NCBI GenBank assembly: GCA_048498315.1
Contig: JBEHYF010000168.1
Coordinates: 1 to 11,743 of the forward strand
Direction of reading: 5' to 3'
DNA from: Actinoallomurus sp048498315
Lineage (GTDB): Bacteria > Actinomycetota > Actinomycetes > Streptosporangiales > Streptosporangiaceae
DNA length: 11,743 bases
The notes under the pieces are model-generated. The model was not told the DNA's origin. It saw only the letters and a program-made list of their open reading frames with translations, and made no database searches. Below are positions 1 to 6,148 of the stretch, piece by piece; the stretch's first letter is position 1; each line of letters starts with the position of its first letter. Position numbers and translations under genes: made by a program.

Positions 1-1620
1 GCCCGCGTCCTCCCCGGCGCCCGCGTCCTCGCCGGGAGGCGGCGTGGGCGGACCCGGCGGCGCGGGTGCGGCGGCCAGCGGCGGCGAGGGGGCGGCCCAG
101 GCGGGGGCCTGGCCGGGCGGGCCGGTCGGCGGCTGCTGCCCGGCCGGTGTCACCGCCGGCTGCCCGCCGGAGTCGCCCGGGTACTGCGGGGCGAGCGAGG
201 CCAGGCCGGGTGTCGGCGTCAGCGGCTCGGACGGGGCCGCTGACGTCGCCCGGCCGACGCCGAGGATCTCCGCCAGGATCGCCACCGGCACGGGGAAGCC
301 GCGGGGCCGCGCCGGGATCCCGCCGCCGAGCCGGCACCAGGCGAGGTCGGCGGCGTACATGGCGGCCAGCAGGGTGCCGCGGTCGGACGGTTCCAGCGCG
401 GCGATGCGGTCGCGGAGGGTGCGCGGGAGCCGGTGGTCTTCGGGCCAGAACCGCCGCAGCGGGTGGCCGGCCCCGCCGAGCAGCGCCTGCACGGTGTGGC
501 GGGCCTCCGGCTCCAGCCAGCCGATGACCTGGCCCGCGACATCCCGCCGGACGACCGCGAGGTCGGCCGCGACGAAGGCGGCGGCGAGGAGCCGCGGCTC
601 GACGTGGTCGGGAGCGGCCGGGTCGCCTGCGATCGGGGCCAGTGCGGCGGCCAGGTCATAGACGGCGTCCCGGAAGTGCTCTCCCGGCGAGGCCTCGGCC
701 CGCAGCGCCGGGGCGAGGGCGGGCGGGCATCGGGTGAGCCACTGCTGCACGAGCGCGCGGTCGCCGTACGGGAGGGCGCCGTAGTCGGCGGCCGGGTTAC
801 CGAGGGTGGCGCCGAGGACGGCGAGGAGCGCGTCGGCCCGGGCGCGGAAGCGGGCGTCCTCGCGCAGCGCGCCGGCCGTCGCCCACATGGTGCGCAGGAT
901 CACGACGGCGGCGTCGACACGGCCGGCGCGGAGCCGTTCGGCGTACAGGCCGGCAAGGGCCTCCAGGGGCGGCGGCGTCAGCCAGCGCGGCCCGTCGATG
1001 TCGGGCAGCGGCCGGGCGCGGTACGGCGCCCACAGGCCGAGCAGGCGGTCGTCGAGGCGGGAGTCGAACACCGGCGCGGCGGCCGCCCACAGCATCACGC
1101 CCCAGGTGGCGACGATGGTGCTGGGCACGGATGGGGGGAACGTCGCCCATCCGTGCGGGTAATCGGCGGCCGGGAGGGCGGCGGCGGACTCGACGGTGGC
1201 GCGGACGCGGGCGGTGACCTCCGCGGGGATGCCGGCGTCGACGAACGGCCACGGCGACGGCGACAGGTACGCGAAGTCGGGCCCGGCGGGCACGAGGTGG
1301 GGCGGGATCTGCGGCACCGGCATGCCCTGCGCCGGCGGGCGCGCCGACATCCTCGTGGCGGTTTGGCGGGGCGGGAAGCACAGGTGCCACTGGCCGTCGC
1401 CGGGCGTCCAGCGGTACCAGCGGGCCCAGGCGCCGAACAGCCACCACGTGCCGTCGGGCAGGGCCAGCATGCGGCCGGCGATGAGGTTCTGCCGCTGGAG
1501 CGGCGGCGCGGCCGGCCACCACGCGGCGCCGACGAGGGCACGGGTGTCGTGCTCCGCCGCCGCGAAGGGATCGGGCACGGCGGAGGCGGAAACGTCGCCG
1601 TACGCCTGCCCCCAGACCAC
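1..1620 (-). CDS. Large hypothetical protein, Trp-rich N-terminus and Pro/Ala-rich C-terminal region (3' end outside window)
   Basis: Not a family I recognise. From a GTG at 1618-1620 the minus frame stays open for 540 codons to the left edge, so the C-terminus is missing. An in-frame stop at 1651-1653 and the absence of another start codon fix the start. Codons end almost always in G or C, as expected for a real gene here. Residues about 1-70 are rich in Trp and aromatics (WWP, TWWLFGAW, WYRW), possibly a small beta-rich domain. Residues about 100-450 look mostly alpha-helical, rich in Ala, Leu and Arg. From about residue 455 the chain becomes a Pro/Ala/Gly linker ending in a GEDAG repeat. 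No signal peptide or clear membrane segment is visible. A TACGAT box lies 6 nt before the GTG with no Shine-Dalgarno, so the transcript is probably leaderless. The linker suggests another domain beyond the window. The overlapping long plus frame is a shadow. Confidence 0.7.
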   Translation of the reverse strand, partial: MVWGQAYGDVSASAVPDPFAAAEHDTRALVGAAWWPAAPPLQRQNLIAGRMLALPDGTWWLFGAWARWYRWTPGDGQWHLCFPPRQTATRMSARPPAQGMPVPQIPPHLVPAGPDFAYLSPSPWPFVDAGIPAEVTARVRATVESAAALPAADYPHGWATFPPSVPSTIVATWGVMLWAAAAPVFDSRLDDRLLGLWAPYRARPLPDIDGPRWLTPPPLEALAGLYAERLRAGRVDAAVVILRTMWATAGALREDARFRARADALLAVLGATLGNPAADYGALPYGDRALVQQWLTRCPPALAPALRAEASPGEHFRDAVYDLAAALAPIAGDPAAPDHVEPRLLAAAFVAADLAVVRRDVAGQVIGWLEPEARHTVQALLGGAGHPLRRFWPEDHRLPRTLRDRIAALEPSDRGTLLAAMYAADLAWCRLGGGIPARPRGFPVPVAILAEILGVGRATSAAPSEPLTPTPGLASLAPQYPGDSGGQPAVTPAGQQPPTGPPGQAPAWAAPSPPLAAAPAPPGPPTPPPGEDAGAGEDAG

Positions 1621-1626
1621 CGTGCA

Positions 1627-1654
1627 ATCGTAGAGGCACGCGACCCGCCGTCAC
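1627..1654 (-). promoter_or_regulatory. Probable leaderless promoter of the large hypothetical gene
   Basis: On the minus strand a TACGAT -10 box (1627-1632) ends 6 nt before the GTG start. A GTGACG box (1649-1654) sits 16 bp further up and matches TTGACA at 4 of 6 positions. No Shine-Dalgarno is present, so transcription would begin at or next to the GTG. Confidence 0.45.
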
Positions 1655-1656
1655 GG

Positions 1657-1698
1657 CGGTGTAGATCAGACCGTGTAGATCAGGCGGTGTAGATCACA
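1657..1698. repeat. 14-bp tandem repeat, three copies
   Basis: Three adjacent 14-bp units begin at 1657, 1671 and 1685. Each contains the identical core GTGTAGATCA (1659-1668, 1673-1682, 1687-1696), with only flanking bases differing. The array lies between the end of the carbonic-anhydrase-like gene and the start of the large hypothetical gene, just upstream of that gene's candidate -35 box. It could be a multi-site operator or a slipped-strand expansion. Confidence 0.85.
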
Positions 1699-1736
1699 GG
1701 TCGACGTCGGTCCGGAACCGGGCGGTACGTCCCGCG

Positions 1737-1755
1737 CGCCCGTCTCCGGGGGGCG
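1737..1755 (-). terminator. Weak hairpin after the carbonic-anhydrase-like gene
   Basis: CGCCC (1737-1741) and GGGCG (1751-1755) form a 5-bp GC stem with a 9-nt loop, immediately downstream of the stop at 1761-1763. No T tract follows. It is a candidate intrinsic terminator only. Confidence 0.3.
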
Positions 1756-1760
1756 GGTGG

Positions 1761-2288
1761 TCAGATGCGGCGGGCGTCGCGGTGCTGGCGGGCCTTGTGC
1801 AGGTACACCTCGGGGGTGTGGGCGAGCACCGCCCGGTCGGTGTCGTTCAGCTCGCGGACGACCTTGCCCGGCACGCCCGCGACGAGCACGCCGGACGGGA
1901 TCTTCTTGCCCGGTCCGACGACCGCGCCGGCCGCGACGAGGGTGCCCGCGCCGATGCGGGCGCCGCCGAGCACGATCGCGCCGATGCCGATGAGCGAGCC
2001 GGTCTCGACGTGCGCGCCGTGCACCATGGCCTTGTGGCCGAGGCTGACCCGGTCCTCCAGCACGGCCGGTTCGCCGGGGTCGGCGTGCAGGCAGCTCAGG
2101 TCCTGGATGTTGCACTCCTCGCCGACGACGATCTGTTCGTCCTCGCCGCGCAGCACGCAGCCGTACCAGACGTTGGCCGCCCGGCCGAGGGTGACGCGGC
2201 CGACGATGACGGCGCCGGGCGCGACCCAGGCGTCGGGGTGGATGACGGGCTCGTGCTCGCCGAGCGCGGCGCGGTAGAAGTCGCTCAC
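1761..2288 (-). CDS. Gamma carbonic anhydrase family protein (left-handed beta-helix)
   Basis: 175 aa, the usual length for the bacterial gamma-CA/YrdA family. It is built from hexapeptide repeats (left-handed beta-helix, residues about 15-145: APGAVIVG, VWYGCVLRG, GIGAIVLGG, IGAGTLVAAG) with a C-terminal helix. His68 (CLHAD), His85 and His90 (GHKAMVHG) match the three zinc ligands of the gamma class, so metal binding is likely. Carbonic anhydrase activity is not assured, since many family members are inactive or act on other substrates. The protein should be a cytoplasmic trimer. GTG at 2286-2288 is chosen because it gives the standard N-terminus. A longer frame up to 2570 would overlap the divergent DivIVA gene and adds unrelated residues. 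A TAGACT box ends 8 nt before the GTG and no Shine-Dalgarno is seen, consistent with leaderless translation. Confidence 0.9.
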   Translation of the reverse strand: MSDFYRAALGEHEPVIHPDAWVAPGAVIVGRVTLGRAANVWYGCVLRGEDEQIVVGEECNIQDLSCLHADPGEPAVLEDRVSLGHKAMVHGAHVETGSLIGIGAIVLGGARIGAGTLVAAGAVVGPGKKIPSGVLVAGVPGKVVRELNDTDRAVLAHTPEVYLHKARQHRDARRI

Positions 2289-2296
2289 GCCGGTCG

Positions 2297-2302
2297 AGTC
2301 TA
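2297..2302 (-). promoter_or_regulatory. -10 box of a probable leaderless promoter (carbonic-anhydrase-like gene)
   Basis: TAGACT on the minus strand fits the actinobacterial TAnnnT pattern and ends 8 nt before the GTG start. No convincing -35 is seen 16-18 bp further up. Confidence 0.4.
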
Positions 2303-2357
2303 GAAGCGGTCCGCGCGGCGCACCCGGATGGGTCGCCACCAGCGCGTCATATTTCCC

Positions 2358-2370
2358 AAAAGCCGCTTTT
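2358..2370. promoter_or_regulatory. AT-rich inverted repeat in the divergent region
   Basis: AAAAGC (2358-2363) and GCTTTT (2365-2370) form a perfect inverted repeat around one C. It overlaps a second small stem, CCGC-TTTTT-GCGG. It lies in the most AT-rich patch (about 2348-2380) of a GC-rich intergenic region between two divergent genes, where an operator or promoter is expected. No regulator can be assigned. Confidence 0.35.
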
Positions 2371-2446
2371 TGCGGTATCCAACCTGCGAGGACTCTCGCG
2401 CCGCACGGCGACCGGTCACGAATTCGAGCGGATAGCGGCATTCCCC

Positions 2447-2475
2447 TTGCGCACGAGGAGTGAACCCCCGAGAGT
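2447..2475 (+). promoter_or_regulatory. Candidate promoter of the DivIVA-domain gene
   Basis: TTGCGC (2447-2452) and GAGAGT (2470-2475) are separated by 17 bp and resemble the -35 and -10 of a housekeeping promoter. This would leave a leader of about 27 nt before ATG 2509. The match is modest. Confidence 0.25.
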
Positions 2476-2508
2476 CGTCCCAGACGTTCCTTCGACCCCC
2501 TTAGGGCA

Positions 2509-3456
2509 ATGAGCAACGAAGCCGAAATCCTGCCGAACCTCCTCCGCGAGGAGACGTTCGAGATCGTCATGCGCGGCTACAACCGCCGTCAGGTCGACGA
2601 GTACATCGCCCGTACGAGAAACCAGATCCGTGAGCTCGAAGCACGGCTGTCGCGCGCCCTCGACGAGGTCGAGCGGACCCGGCGCGAGATGTCGGAGGTC
2701 CGCGATGCCCGCCGCCCCACCGGCGACGACATCAGCGAGCGGCTCCGCCAGATCATCAACCTCGCCGAGGAGGAGGCGCAGGCCAAGCTGGCCGAGGCCG
2801 ACCGCAAGGGCAACCAGATCCGCCAAGACGCCGAGCGCGAGGCCAAGCGCGTGATCGACGAGGCGCACGGCAAGTCCGAGCGCACGATCGCCCAGGCGCA
2901 GGAGAACGCCAGCCATCTGCTGTCGGCCTCGCAGAAGGAGTCCGACCGTATCTTGTCGGCGGCCAAGGCCGAGGCCGAGAAGCTGGTCACCGAGGCCCGC
3001 AACGAGGCCGACCGCACGCTGTCGACCGCCGAGCGGCGCGCGTCCGTCATCAACGAGGGCGCGACCGAGCGGCTGACCCAGCTCACCCAGCAGCACTCCC
3101 AGGCGCTCGGGCGGCTCGGCGAGATCACCGAGACGCTCGTCTCCCTCCTGGAGAAGGAGGAGAAGGCCGGTCCGCTGGAGCAGATGGTCGCCGACGCGGT
3201 CGCCGCCGGCGAGCCGAAGCCGCAGCCCGCGCAACCCAAGCAGCCGCAGCAGCAGGCGACGGGCCGGCACCACCAGGCGCCGCCGCAGCCGCAACCGCAG
3301 CCGCCCGCACCCGTCCAGGCACACGTCCCGGCGCAGCACCATCACCACCAGATGCCGGCGGCGCAGATACCGCAGCAGGCGGAGCCGCGGCCGCAGGAGC
3401 GGGACACGCCGGTCTTCCCGCCGTCCGCCGCCGACCTGCCGGAGCTGCCGGACTGA
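2509..3456 (+). CDS. DivIVA-domain coiled-coil protein
   Basis: 315 aa. Residues about 14-35 contain the DivIVA N-terminal motif (FEIVMRGYNRRQVDEYI), which in this family contacts curved or polar membrane. Residues about 36-215 form a long, highly charged coiled coil with frequent 11-residue-like Ala/Glu/Arg spacing (AEREAKRVIDEA, AEAEKLVTEA). Residues about 235-315 are a low-complexity Gln/Pro/His tail with an HHHH run at 277-280. It resembles the polar-growth scaffold proteins that sit beside DivIVA/Wag31 in actinomycetes (Scy/FilP-like or 'cellulose-binding' annotations). It is unlikely to be the essential DivIVA itself, since it lacks a cell-division neighbourhood. ATG 2509 is the only start after the in-frame stop at 2461-2463; AGGG lies only 2 nt upstream, so ribosome binding is weak. 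The peptide deformylase gene follows 46 bp later with its own promoter. Confidence 0.88.
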   Translation: MSNEAEILPNLLREETFEIVMRGYNRRQVDEYIARTRNQIRELEARLSRALDEVERTRREMSEVRDARRPTGDDISERLRQIINLAEEEAQAKLAEADRKGNQIRQDAEREAKRVIDEAHGKSERTIAQAQENASHLLSASQKESDRILSAAKAEAEKLVTEARNEADRTLSTAERRASVINEGATERLTQLTQQHSQALGRLGEITETLVSLLEKEEKAGPLEQMVADAVAAGEPKPQPAQPKQPQQQATGRHHQAPPQPQPQPPAPVQAHVPAQHHHHQMPAAQIPQQAEPRPQERDTPVFPPSAADLPELPD

Positions 3457-3464
3457 GCGGAGTT

Positions 3465-3493
3465 CACCGACCACCGAGGCGATTGTCTAGAGT
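3465..3493 (+). promoter_or_regulatory. Probable leaderless promoter of def
   Basis: TTCACC (3465-3470), a 17-bp spacer and TAGAGT (3488-3493) make a good housekeeping-type promoter. The -10 box ends 9 nt before GTG 3503 and no Shine-Dalgarno is present, so the transcript probably starts at or next to the GTG. Confidence 0.5.
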
Positions 3494-3502
3494 CTTGGTC
3501 TC

Positions 3503-4042
3503 GTGAGAGCGGGACGACGAGGGCGCGGCGGTGCGGGGACCGTCCACCCGATCCGTTACATGGGCGATCCGGTGCTGCGCACCCCGTGCGACCCGGTGAC
3601 CGCGTTCGACACCGACCTCGCGCGGCTGATCGACGACATGTTCGCCTCGATGTACGCCGCGGACGGCGCCGGTCTGGCCGCCAACCAGATCGGCGTCGGG
3701 CTGCGGGTGTTCGTCTACGACTGCGACGACGACCAGGGCCGCAACCACGTCGGCCACGTCGTCAACCCGGTGCTGGTCGCCGCCGACGGCGACATCGCCG
3801 AGGACGAGGAAGGCTGCCTGTCGGTGCCCGGCCTGCGCTTCGCGACGCCGCGCCACGCGCACGCGGTGGTCGAGGGCGTCGACATGACGGGCAGGCCGCT
3901 GCGCGTCGAGGGCACCGGCTACTTCGCGCGCTGCCTTCAGCACGAGGCGGGGCACCTTGAGGGCCGCCTGTACGTCGACACCCTGAAGGGCGACACCCGC
4001 AAGGCCGCGCTCCGCGCCATCCGCGCCGCCGACTGGAGCTGA
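3503..4042 (+). CDS. def: Peptide deformylase
   Basis: 179 aa, normal for the family. It removes the N-formyl group from nascent polypeptides at the ribosome exit, using an active-site metal (usually Fe2+). The three diagnostic motifs are present: GAGLAANQ (residues 55-62), EGCLSVPG (103-110, metal ligand Cys105) and QHEAGH (146-151, ligands His147 and His151, catalytic Glu148). The third motif has Gly where many bacterial enzymes have Asp (HExDH); as I recall, mycobacterial Def has HETGH, so this is an actinobacterial variant rather than a defect. GTG 3503 adds a short Arg/Gly-rich N-terminus before the usual IRYMGDPVLR segment. The ATG at 3560-3562 (Met20) would cut that segment. No formyltransferase gene is adjacent, so this may be an additional paralogue. 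Confidence 0.93.
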   Translation: MRAGRRGRGGAGTVHPIRYMGDPVLRTPCDPVTAFDTDLARLIDDMFASMYAADGAGLAANQIGVGLRVFVYDCDDDQGRNHVGHVVNPVLVAADGDIAEDEEGCLSVPGLRFATPRHAHAVVEGVDMTGRPLRVEGTGYFARCLQHEAGHLEGRLYVDTLKGDTRKAALRAIRAADWS

Positions 4043-4072
4043 TCCGGCCGCTCCGGAACGATCCCATCGGCG

Positions 4073-4123
4073 GGCCGGCCGTCGCCCGGCCATCTGACGA
4101 GACGCCCGCGGGAGATCGGCGTC
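4073..4123 (+). terminator. Two GC hairpins downstream of def
   Basis: GGCCGG (4073-4078) pairs with CCGGCC (4086-4091) over a 7-nt loop. GACGCC (4101-4106) pairs with GGCGTC (4118-4123) over 11 nt. Neither has a T tract. They lie 30-80 nt after the def stop and are plausible terminators. The rest of 4043-4284 shows no gene I can support. Confidence 0.4.
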
Positions 4124-4284
4124 CCTGCCCGGGTGCCCGTAGACGACGCGCGCGGCCCGGCGTCGCCGGCCGGTCAGGACCTCACCTGCCGGGACAAGGC
4201 GCGATCAAGGAAGGCCATCGTCGCCACTGGCGGCGAACGTCCCAAGATGTGAACTTCGGCCGTGATTCGGGCATCGGAACGGTC

Positions 4285-4590
4285 ATGGAGCACTTTACAG
4301 ATCGCAAAGGGCCGATCCGACTCGCCGCGGTGGCCGGGGTGACAATCCTCGCCGTGCCGGCGCTGGCCTCATGCGGCCACGACTCGGCGCTGCGCTCCAA
4401 CTCGTCCACCCAGCCGTCCGCCTCCTCGCCGACCGCCTCGGCACCGGCCACGTCGTCCCCCGGCCCGGCCTCCACGCCGACCCCGGCGCCGTCGCCGGCG
4501 CCGCCCGGCTCCACTACGGCGCGGGCCGTGCGGGCCTGCCGGGCCGCCGACCTGCACATCACGACCAGGCCGGTCGGCGCGGGCGCCGAC
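4285..4590 (+). pseudogene. 5' fragment of a DUF4232-type lipoprotein gene
   Basis: From ATG 4285 the product begins with a lipoprotein signal peptide: a basic start, a hydrophobic stretch AAVAGVTILAVPALA, and lipobox LASC with Cys30. A Ser/Thr/Pro/Ala-rich linker follows (residues about 36-80), then ACRAADLHITTRPVGAGA, the first strand of a DUF4232 domain as found in many actinobacterial lipoproteins. Such domains run about 130 residues, but here similarity stops after about residue 100 (near 4585). The open frame continues to a stop at 4983, but that stretch is the antisense of the XRE gene, so the tail is not native. A GTG at 4249 in the same frame is an alternative start. The processed protein would be anchored outside the membrane but is probably non-functional. 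Start and domain are visible; the deletion is inferred. Confidence 0.65.
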
Positions 4591-5067
4591 GTCGCGATGG
4601 AGCGCCGCCTCGTCGAGCACACAGAAAAGGCGGACGGGCGGAGCGTCCTTCCTGGCGAGGATCGCTTGCCGTGCGATGCGAGCTTCGACGTCCTTCTCGA
4701 CGCCGTACAGCAGCGCACGTGCATAGTCGGATGTCTGAAGAAGGCCCGGGATCAAGGCAACCTCGAACGAGCGAAGGAGGACGGCCTTTTCTTCCGCGGG
4801 GATCCAGTCGACGAACCACGAGGGATAGGGCGGGGCGGCCTTGCGCCAGTCGAGAAGGCGGGACAGGGCGCCGTCGGTGTCCAGTTCCCGGTCGGCGGCC
4901 TTCGCGAAATCCTCGGTCGCCGGCGCCTGGCCGGTCTCGATGCTGCTGATCAGCGAGTCGGAGTACTTGATCCGTTGCGCTAACTCGGTCTGGGTGAGGC
5001 CGGCGCGTTCCCGGTAGAAGCGGAGTTCGCGTCCCCAGATGGCCTGAGGCGTGAAGCGTTCGTCCAT
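4369..5067 (-). pseudogene. XRE-family regulator with DUF5753 domain, 3'-truncated
   Basis: Start ATG 5065-5067, with GAGGG about 8 nt upstream. Residues about 10-62 form an XRE helix-turn-helix (LTQTELAQRIKYSDSLISSIETG). Residues about 86-160 are the first part of a DUF5753 domain (FEVALIPGLLQTSDYARALL, VRLFCVLDEAALHRDV). These proteins are usually 270-290 aa with about 175 residues of DUF5753. Here the family pattern ends at about residue 160 (position about 4588). The remaining frame to the stop at 4369 encodes an Arg/Gly-rich tail that is the antisense of the lipoprotein gene. The DNA-binding domain is intact, so a truncated protein might still bind its operator, but the ligand or partner domain is broken. 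A frame extending up to 5199 crosses the divergent promoter region and is not used. The neighbouring small divergent gene is the usual sort of partner. Confidence 0.72.
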
Positions 5068-5123
5068 ATGCGGCCCTCGTTGTCCGGCTCCAGTTCGTTC
5101 CAGTGCGGCGGACCGCCGTTCCG

Positions 5124-5137
5124 GCGATTCGAATCGC
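5124..5137. promoter_or_regulatory. Perfect 14-bp palindrome between the XRE gene and its divergent neighbour
   Basis: GCGATTCGAATCGC is a perfect palindrome at the middle of the divergent spacer. It is flanked by CGTTCCAG copies at 5096-5103 and 5161-5168 and by CGTTCCGG at 5117-5124. It is a natural candidate for the XRE operator, but no binding data exist here. Confidence 0.5.
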
Positions 5138-5214
5138 GGCCCGAGCCCCTGCAAAGCGTACGTTCCAGCGGTCACGCTGTGTAGGGAATTGTTCGACAAC
5201 GCGAGAGGAAGCCG

Positions 5215-5493
5215 ATGTCAGAAAGGCCGGCGAAAGAGGATTTCCACACGCTGTGTGATCAGCTCAAGAAGGCGTGTGCTCGTCTCGGGCTCGTCGCCGA
5301 GAGCGTGAACCCGACGCGCGTACGCGTCGGGGCGCCCGGTGCCGGGATGCTCTCGGAGGTGATCACATGCAAGCCGGACGCCGACGAGGTGCTCCGGCGT
5401 TGGTGGTCACGGCGTGCCCAGGCGGCGCAGCGCGCCGGCCGCCGCTGGGGATGTCAACGGCGCCGGAATACGCCCGAGACAGCGGCTGCGTGA
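5215..5493 (+). CDS. Small conserved protein partner of XRE regulator, C-terminus apparently altered
   Basis: 92 aa from ATG 5215, with AGAGGA about 6 nt upstream. Residues 1-64 (FHTLCDQLKKACARLGLVAE, then VRVGAPGAGMLSEVITCKPDADEVLRRWWS) look like a small acidic helical protein commonly encoded divergently from XRE/DUF5753 regulators in actinomycetes. In homologues I remember, the WWS is followed by a WG-type acidic C-terminus of about 25 residues. Here it is followed by an Arg/Ala/Gln-rich stretch that does not look like that family and runs toward the 3' end of the TetR gene. The gene is probably 3'-truncated near 5405 with a replaced tail. The function of such proteins is not established; they may act as toxin-like or regulatory partners of the XRE protein. 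Shine-Dalgarno and N-terminus are seen; the truncation is inferred from memory of the family. Confidence 0.6.
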   Translation: MSERPAKEDFHTLCDQLKKACARLGLVAESVNPTRVRVGAPGAGMLSEVITCKPDADEVLRRWWSRRAQAAQRAGRRWGCQRRRNTPETAAA

Positions 5494-6056
5494 GCGGCGG
5501 CGGCGGAACGGTCCGCGATGTCGAGGTCGACCGGCTCGCCGGAGATGAAGAGGCGGTAGTAGATCGGTGCCACCGCCGTCCGCACGACTTCCACCGCGTC
5601 CGTGCACGAGGGCAGCTCGCCACGCTCGATCGCGCGCACGACCACGACCGAGGCTTGTTGGTGGCGTGCGGTGAAGAAAGCGTGCAGGGCTTGGGCCGCG
5701 GTGGGTTCCTGGATCGCCGCCGAGATGAAGGCGCGCGATACCGGGCCCAGTTCCGGATCGGCGAACGCGGTCGCCACCAGCCGCGCCAGCTCGCGCAGGT
5801 CGGCGGAGAGCGTACCGGTGTCGGGGACCGGCCAGGGCTCGCCGCCGGCGAGGTCGAGCGCGTCGGCGGCCAGCCCCGCCCGGTTTCTCCAGCGCCGGTA
5901 GATCGTCGTCTTGTGCACGCCCGATCGTGCCGCGACCCCTTCGACGGTCAGTCCGTCGAAGCCCTTCTCGGCCAGCTCGGCAAGAGTGGCGGCGCGTACG
6001 GCTTCTCGGGTGCGAGCTGTACGCCCACCGGGCCGGACGGTTCCTGGGCTGGGCAA
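5454..6056 (-). CDS. TetR/AcrR-family transcriptional regulator
   Basis: 200 aa. Residues about 14-62 are the TetR helix-turn-helix (AVRAATLAELAEKGFDGLTVEGVAARSGVHKTTIYRRW). The C-terminal half (FADPELGPVSRAFISAAIQE, then RAIERGELP and VAPIYYRLFISGEPVD) resembles the TetR_C_11-type ligand pocket. It is complete, ending at TGA 5454-5456. The only start giving the full DNA-binding domain is TTG 6054-6056. Upstream, no in-frame ATG, GTG or TTG occurs before the stop at 6120-6122. It is divergent from the ABC-F and Vgb genes, the usual place for a local repressor, and a candidate operator sits in the shared promoter. I infer that it represses the resistance pair until an antibiotic or related ligand binds. 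The ligand is unknown. Confidence 0.88.
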   Translation of the reverse strand: MPSPGTVRPGGRTARTREAVRAATLAELAEKGFDGLTVEGVAARSGVHKTTIYRRWRNRAGLAADALDLAGGEPWPVPDTGTLSADLRELARLVATAFADPELGPVSRAFISAAIQEPTAAQALHAFFTARHQQASVVVVRAIERGELPSCTDAVEVVRTAVAPIYYRLFISGEPVDLDIADRSAAAAHAAAVSGVFRRR

Positions 6057-6086
6057 GGTCGACTCACTTGTGTCAGCGGCTCGGGT

Positions 6087-6126
6087 GATCCATATTGATC
6101 CTAACGCGACAAAGCTGCATTAACAT
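6087..6126 (+). promoter_or_regulatory. Divergent TetR/ABC-F control region with candidate operator and promoter
   Basis: GATC (6087-6090) and GATC (6097-6100) flank CATATT, giving a 14-bp imperfect palindrome between the divergent tetR and ABC-F genes. TTGATC (6095-6100) may serve as a -35 and TAACAT (6121-6126) fits a TAnnnT -10, though the 20-bp gap is long. On the minus strand CAATAT (6093-6098) could be the tetR -10. A TetR dimer here would block both promoters. Confidence 0.4.
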
Positions 6127-6148
6127 CGACCTCTGGAGGGCAGCAGCC

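Noticed and set aside
433..1692. Long plus-strand frame (419 codons)
   Set aside because: Gly/Arg/Pro-rich composition without any domain; it is the antisense of the large minus-strand protein, whose codon pattern is far better.
2289..2570. N-terminal extension of the carbonic-anhydrase-like protein
   Set aside because: Crosses the divergent spacer and the start of the DivIVA gene; family proteins start at the chosen GTG.
2416..3474. 352-codon minus-strand frame opposite the DivIVA-domain gene
   Set aside because: Leu/Arg/Gly-rich antisense of a clear coiled coil; no domain.
3926..3960. Deformylase inactivated by Asp-to-Gly in HExDH
   Set aside because: Both metal His residues and the catalytic Glu remain, and HExGH is, as I recall, normal in mycobacterial and other actinobacterial enzymes.
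5407..5453. Remnant 3' end of another minus-strand gene after tetR (frame ending ALRRLGTP)
   Set aside because: Too short to separate from chance in GC-rich sequence; no domain.
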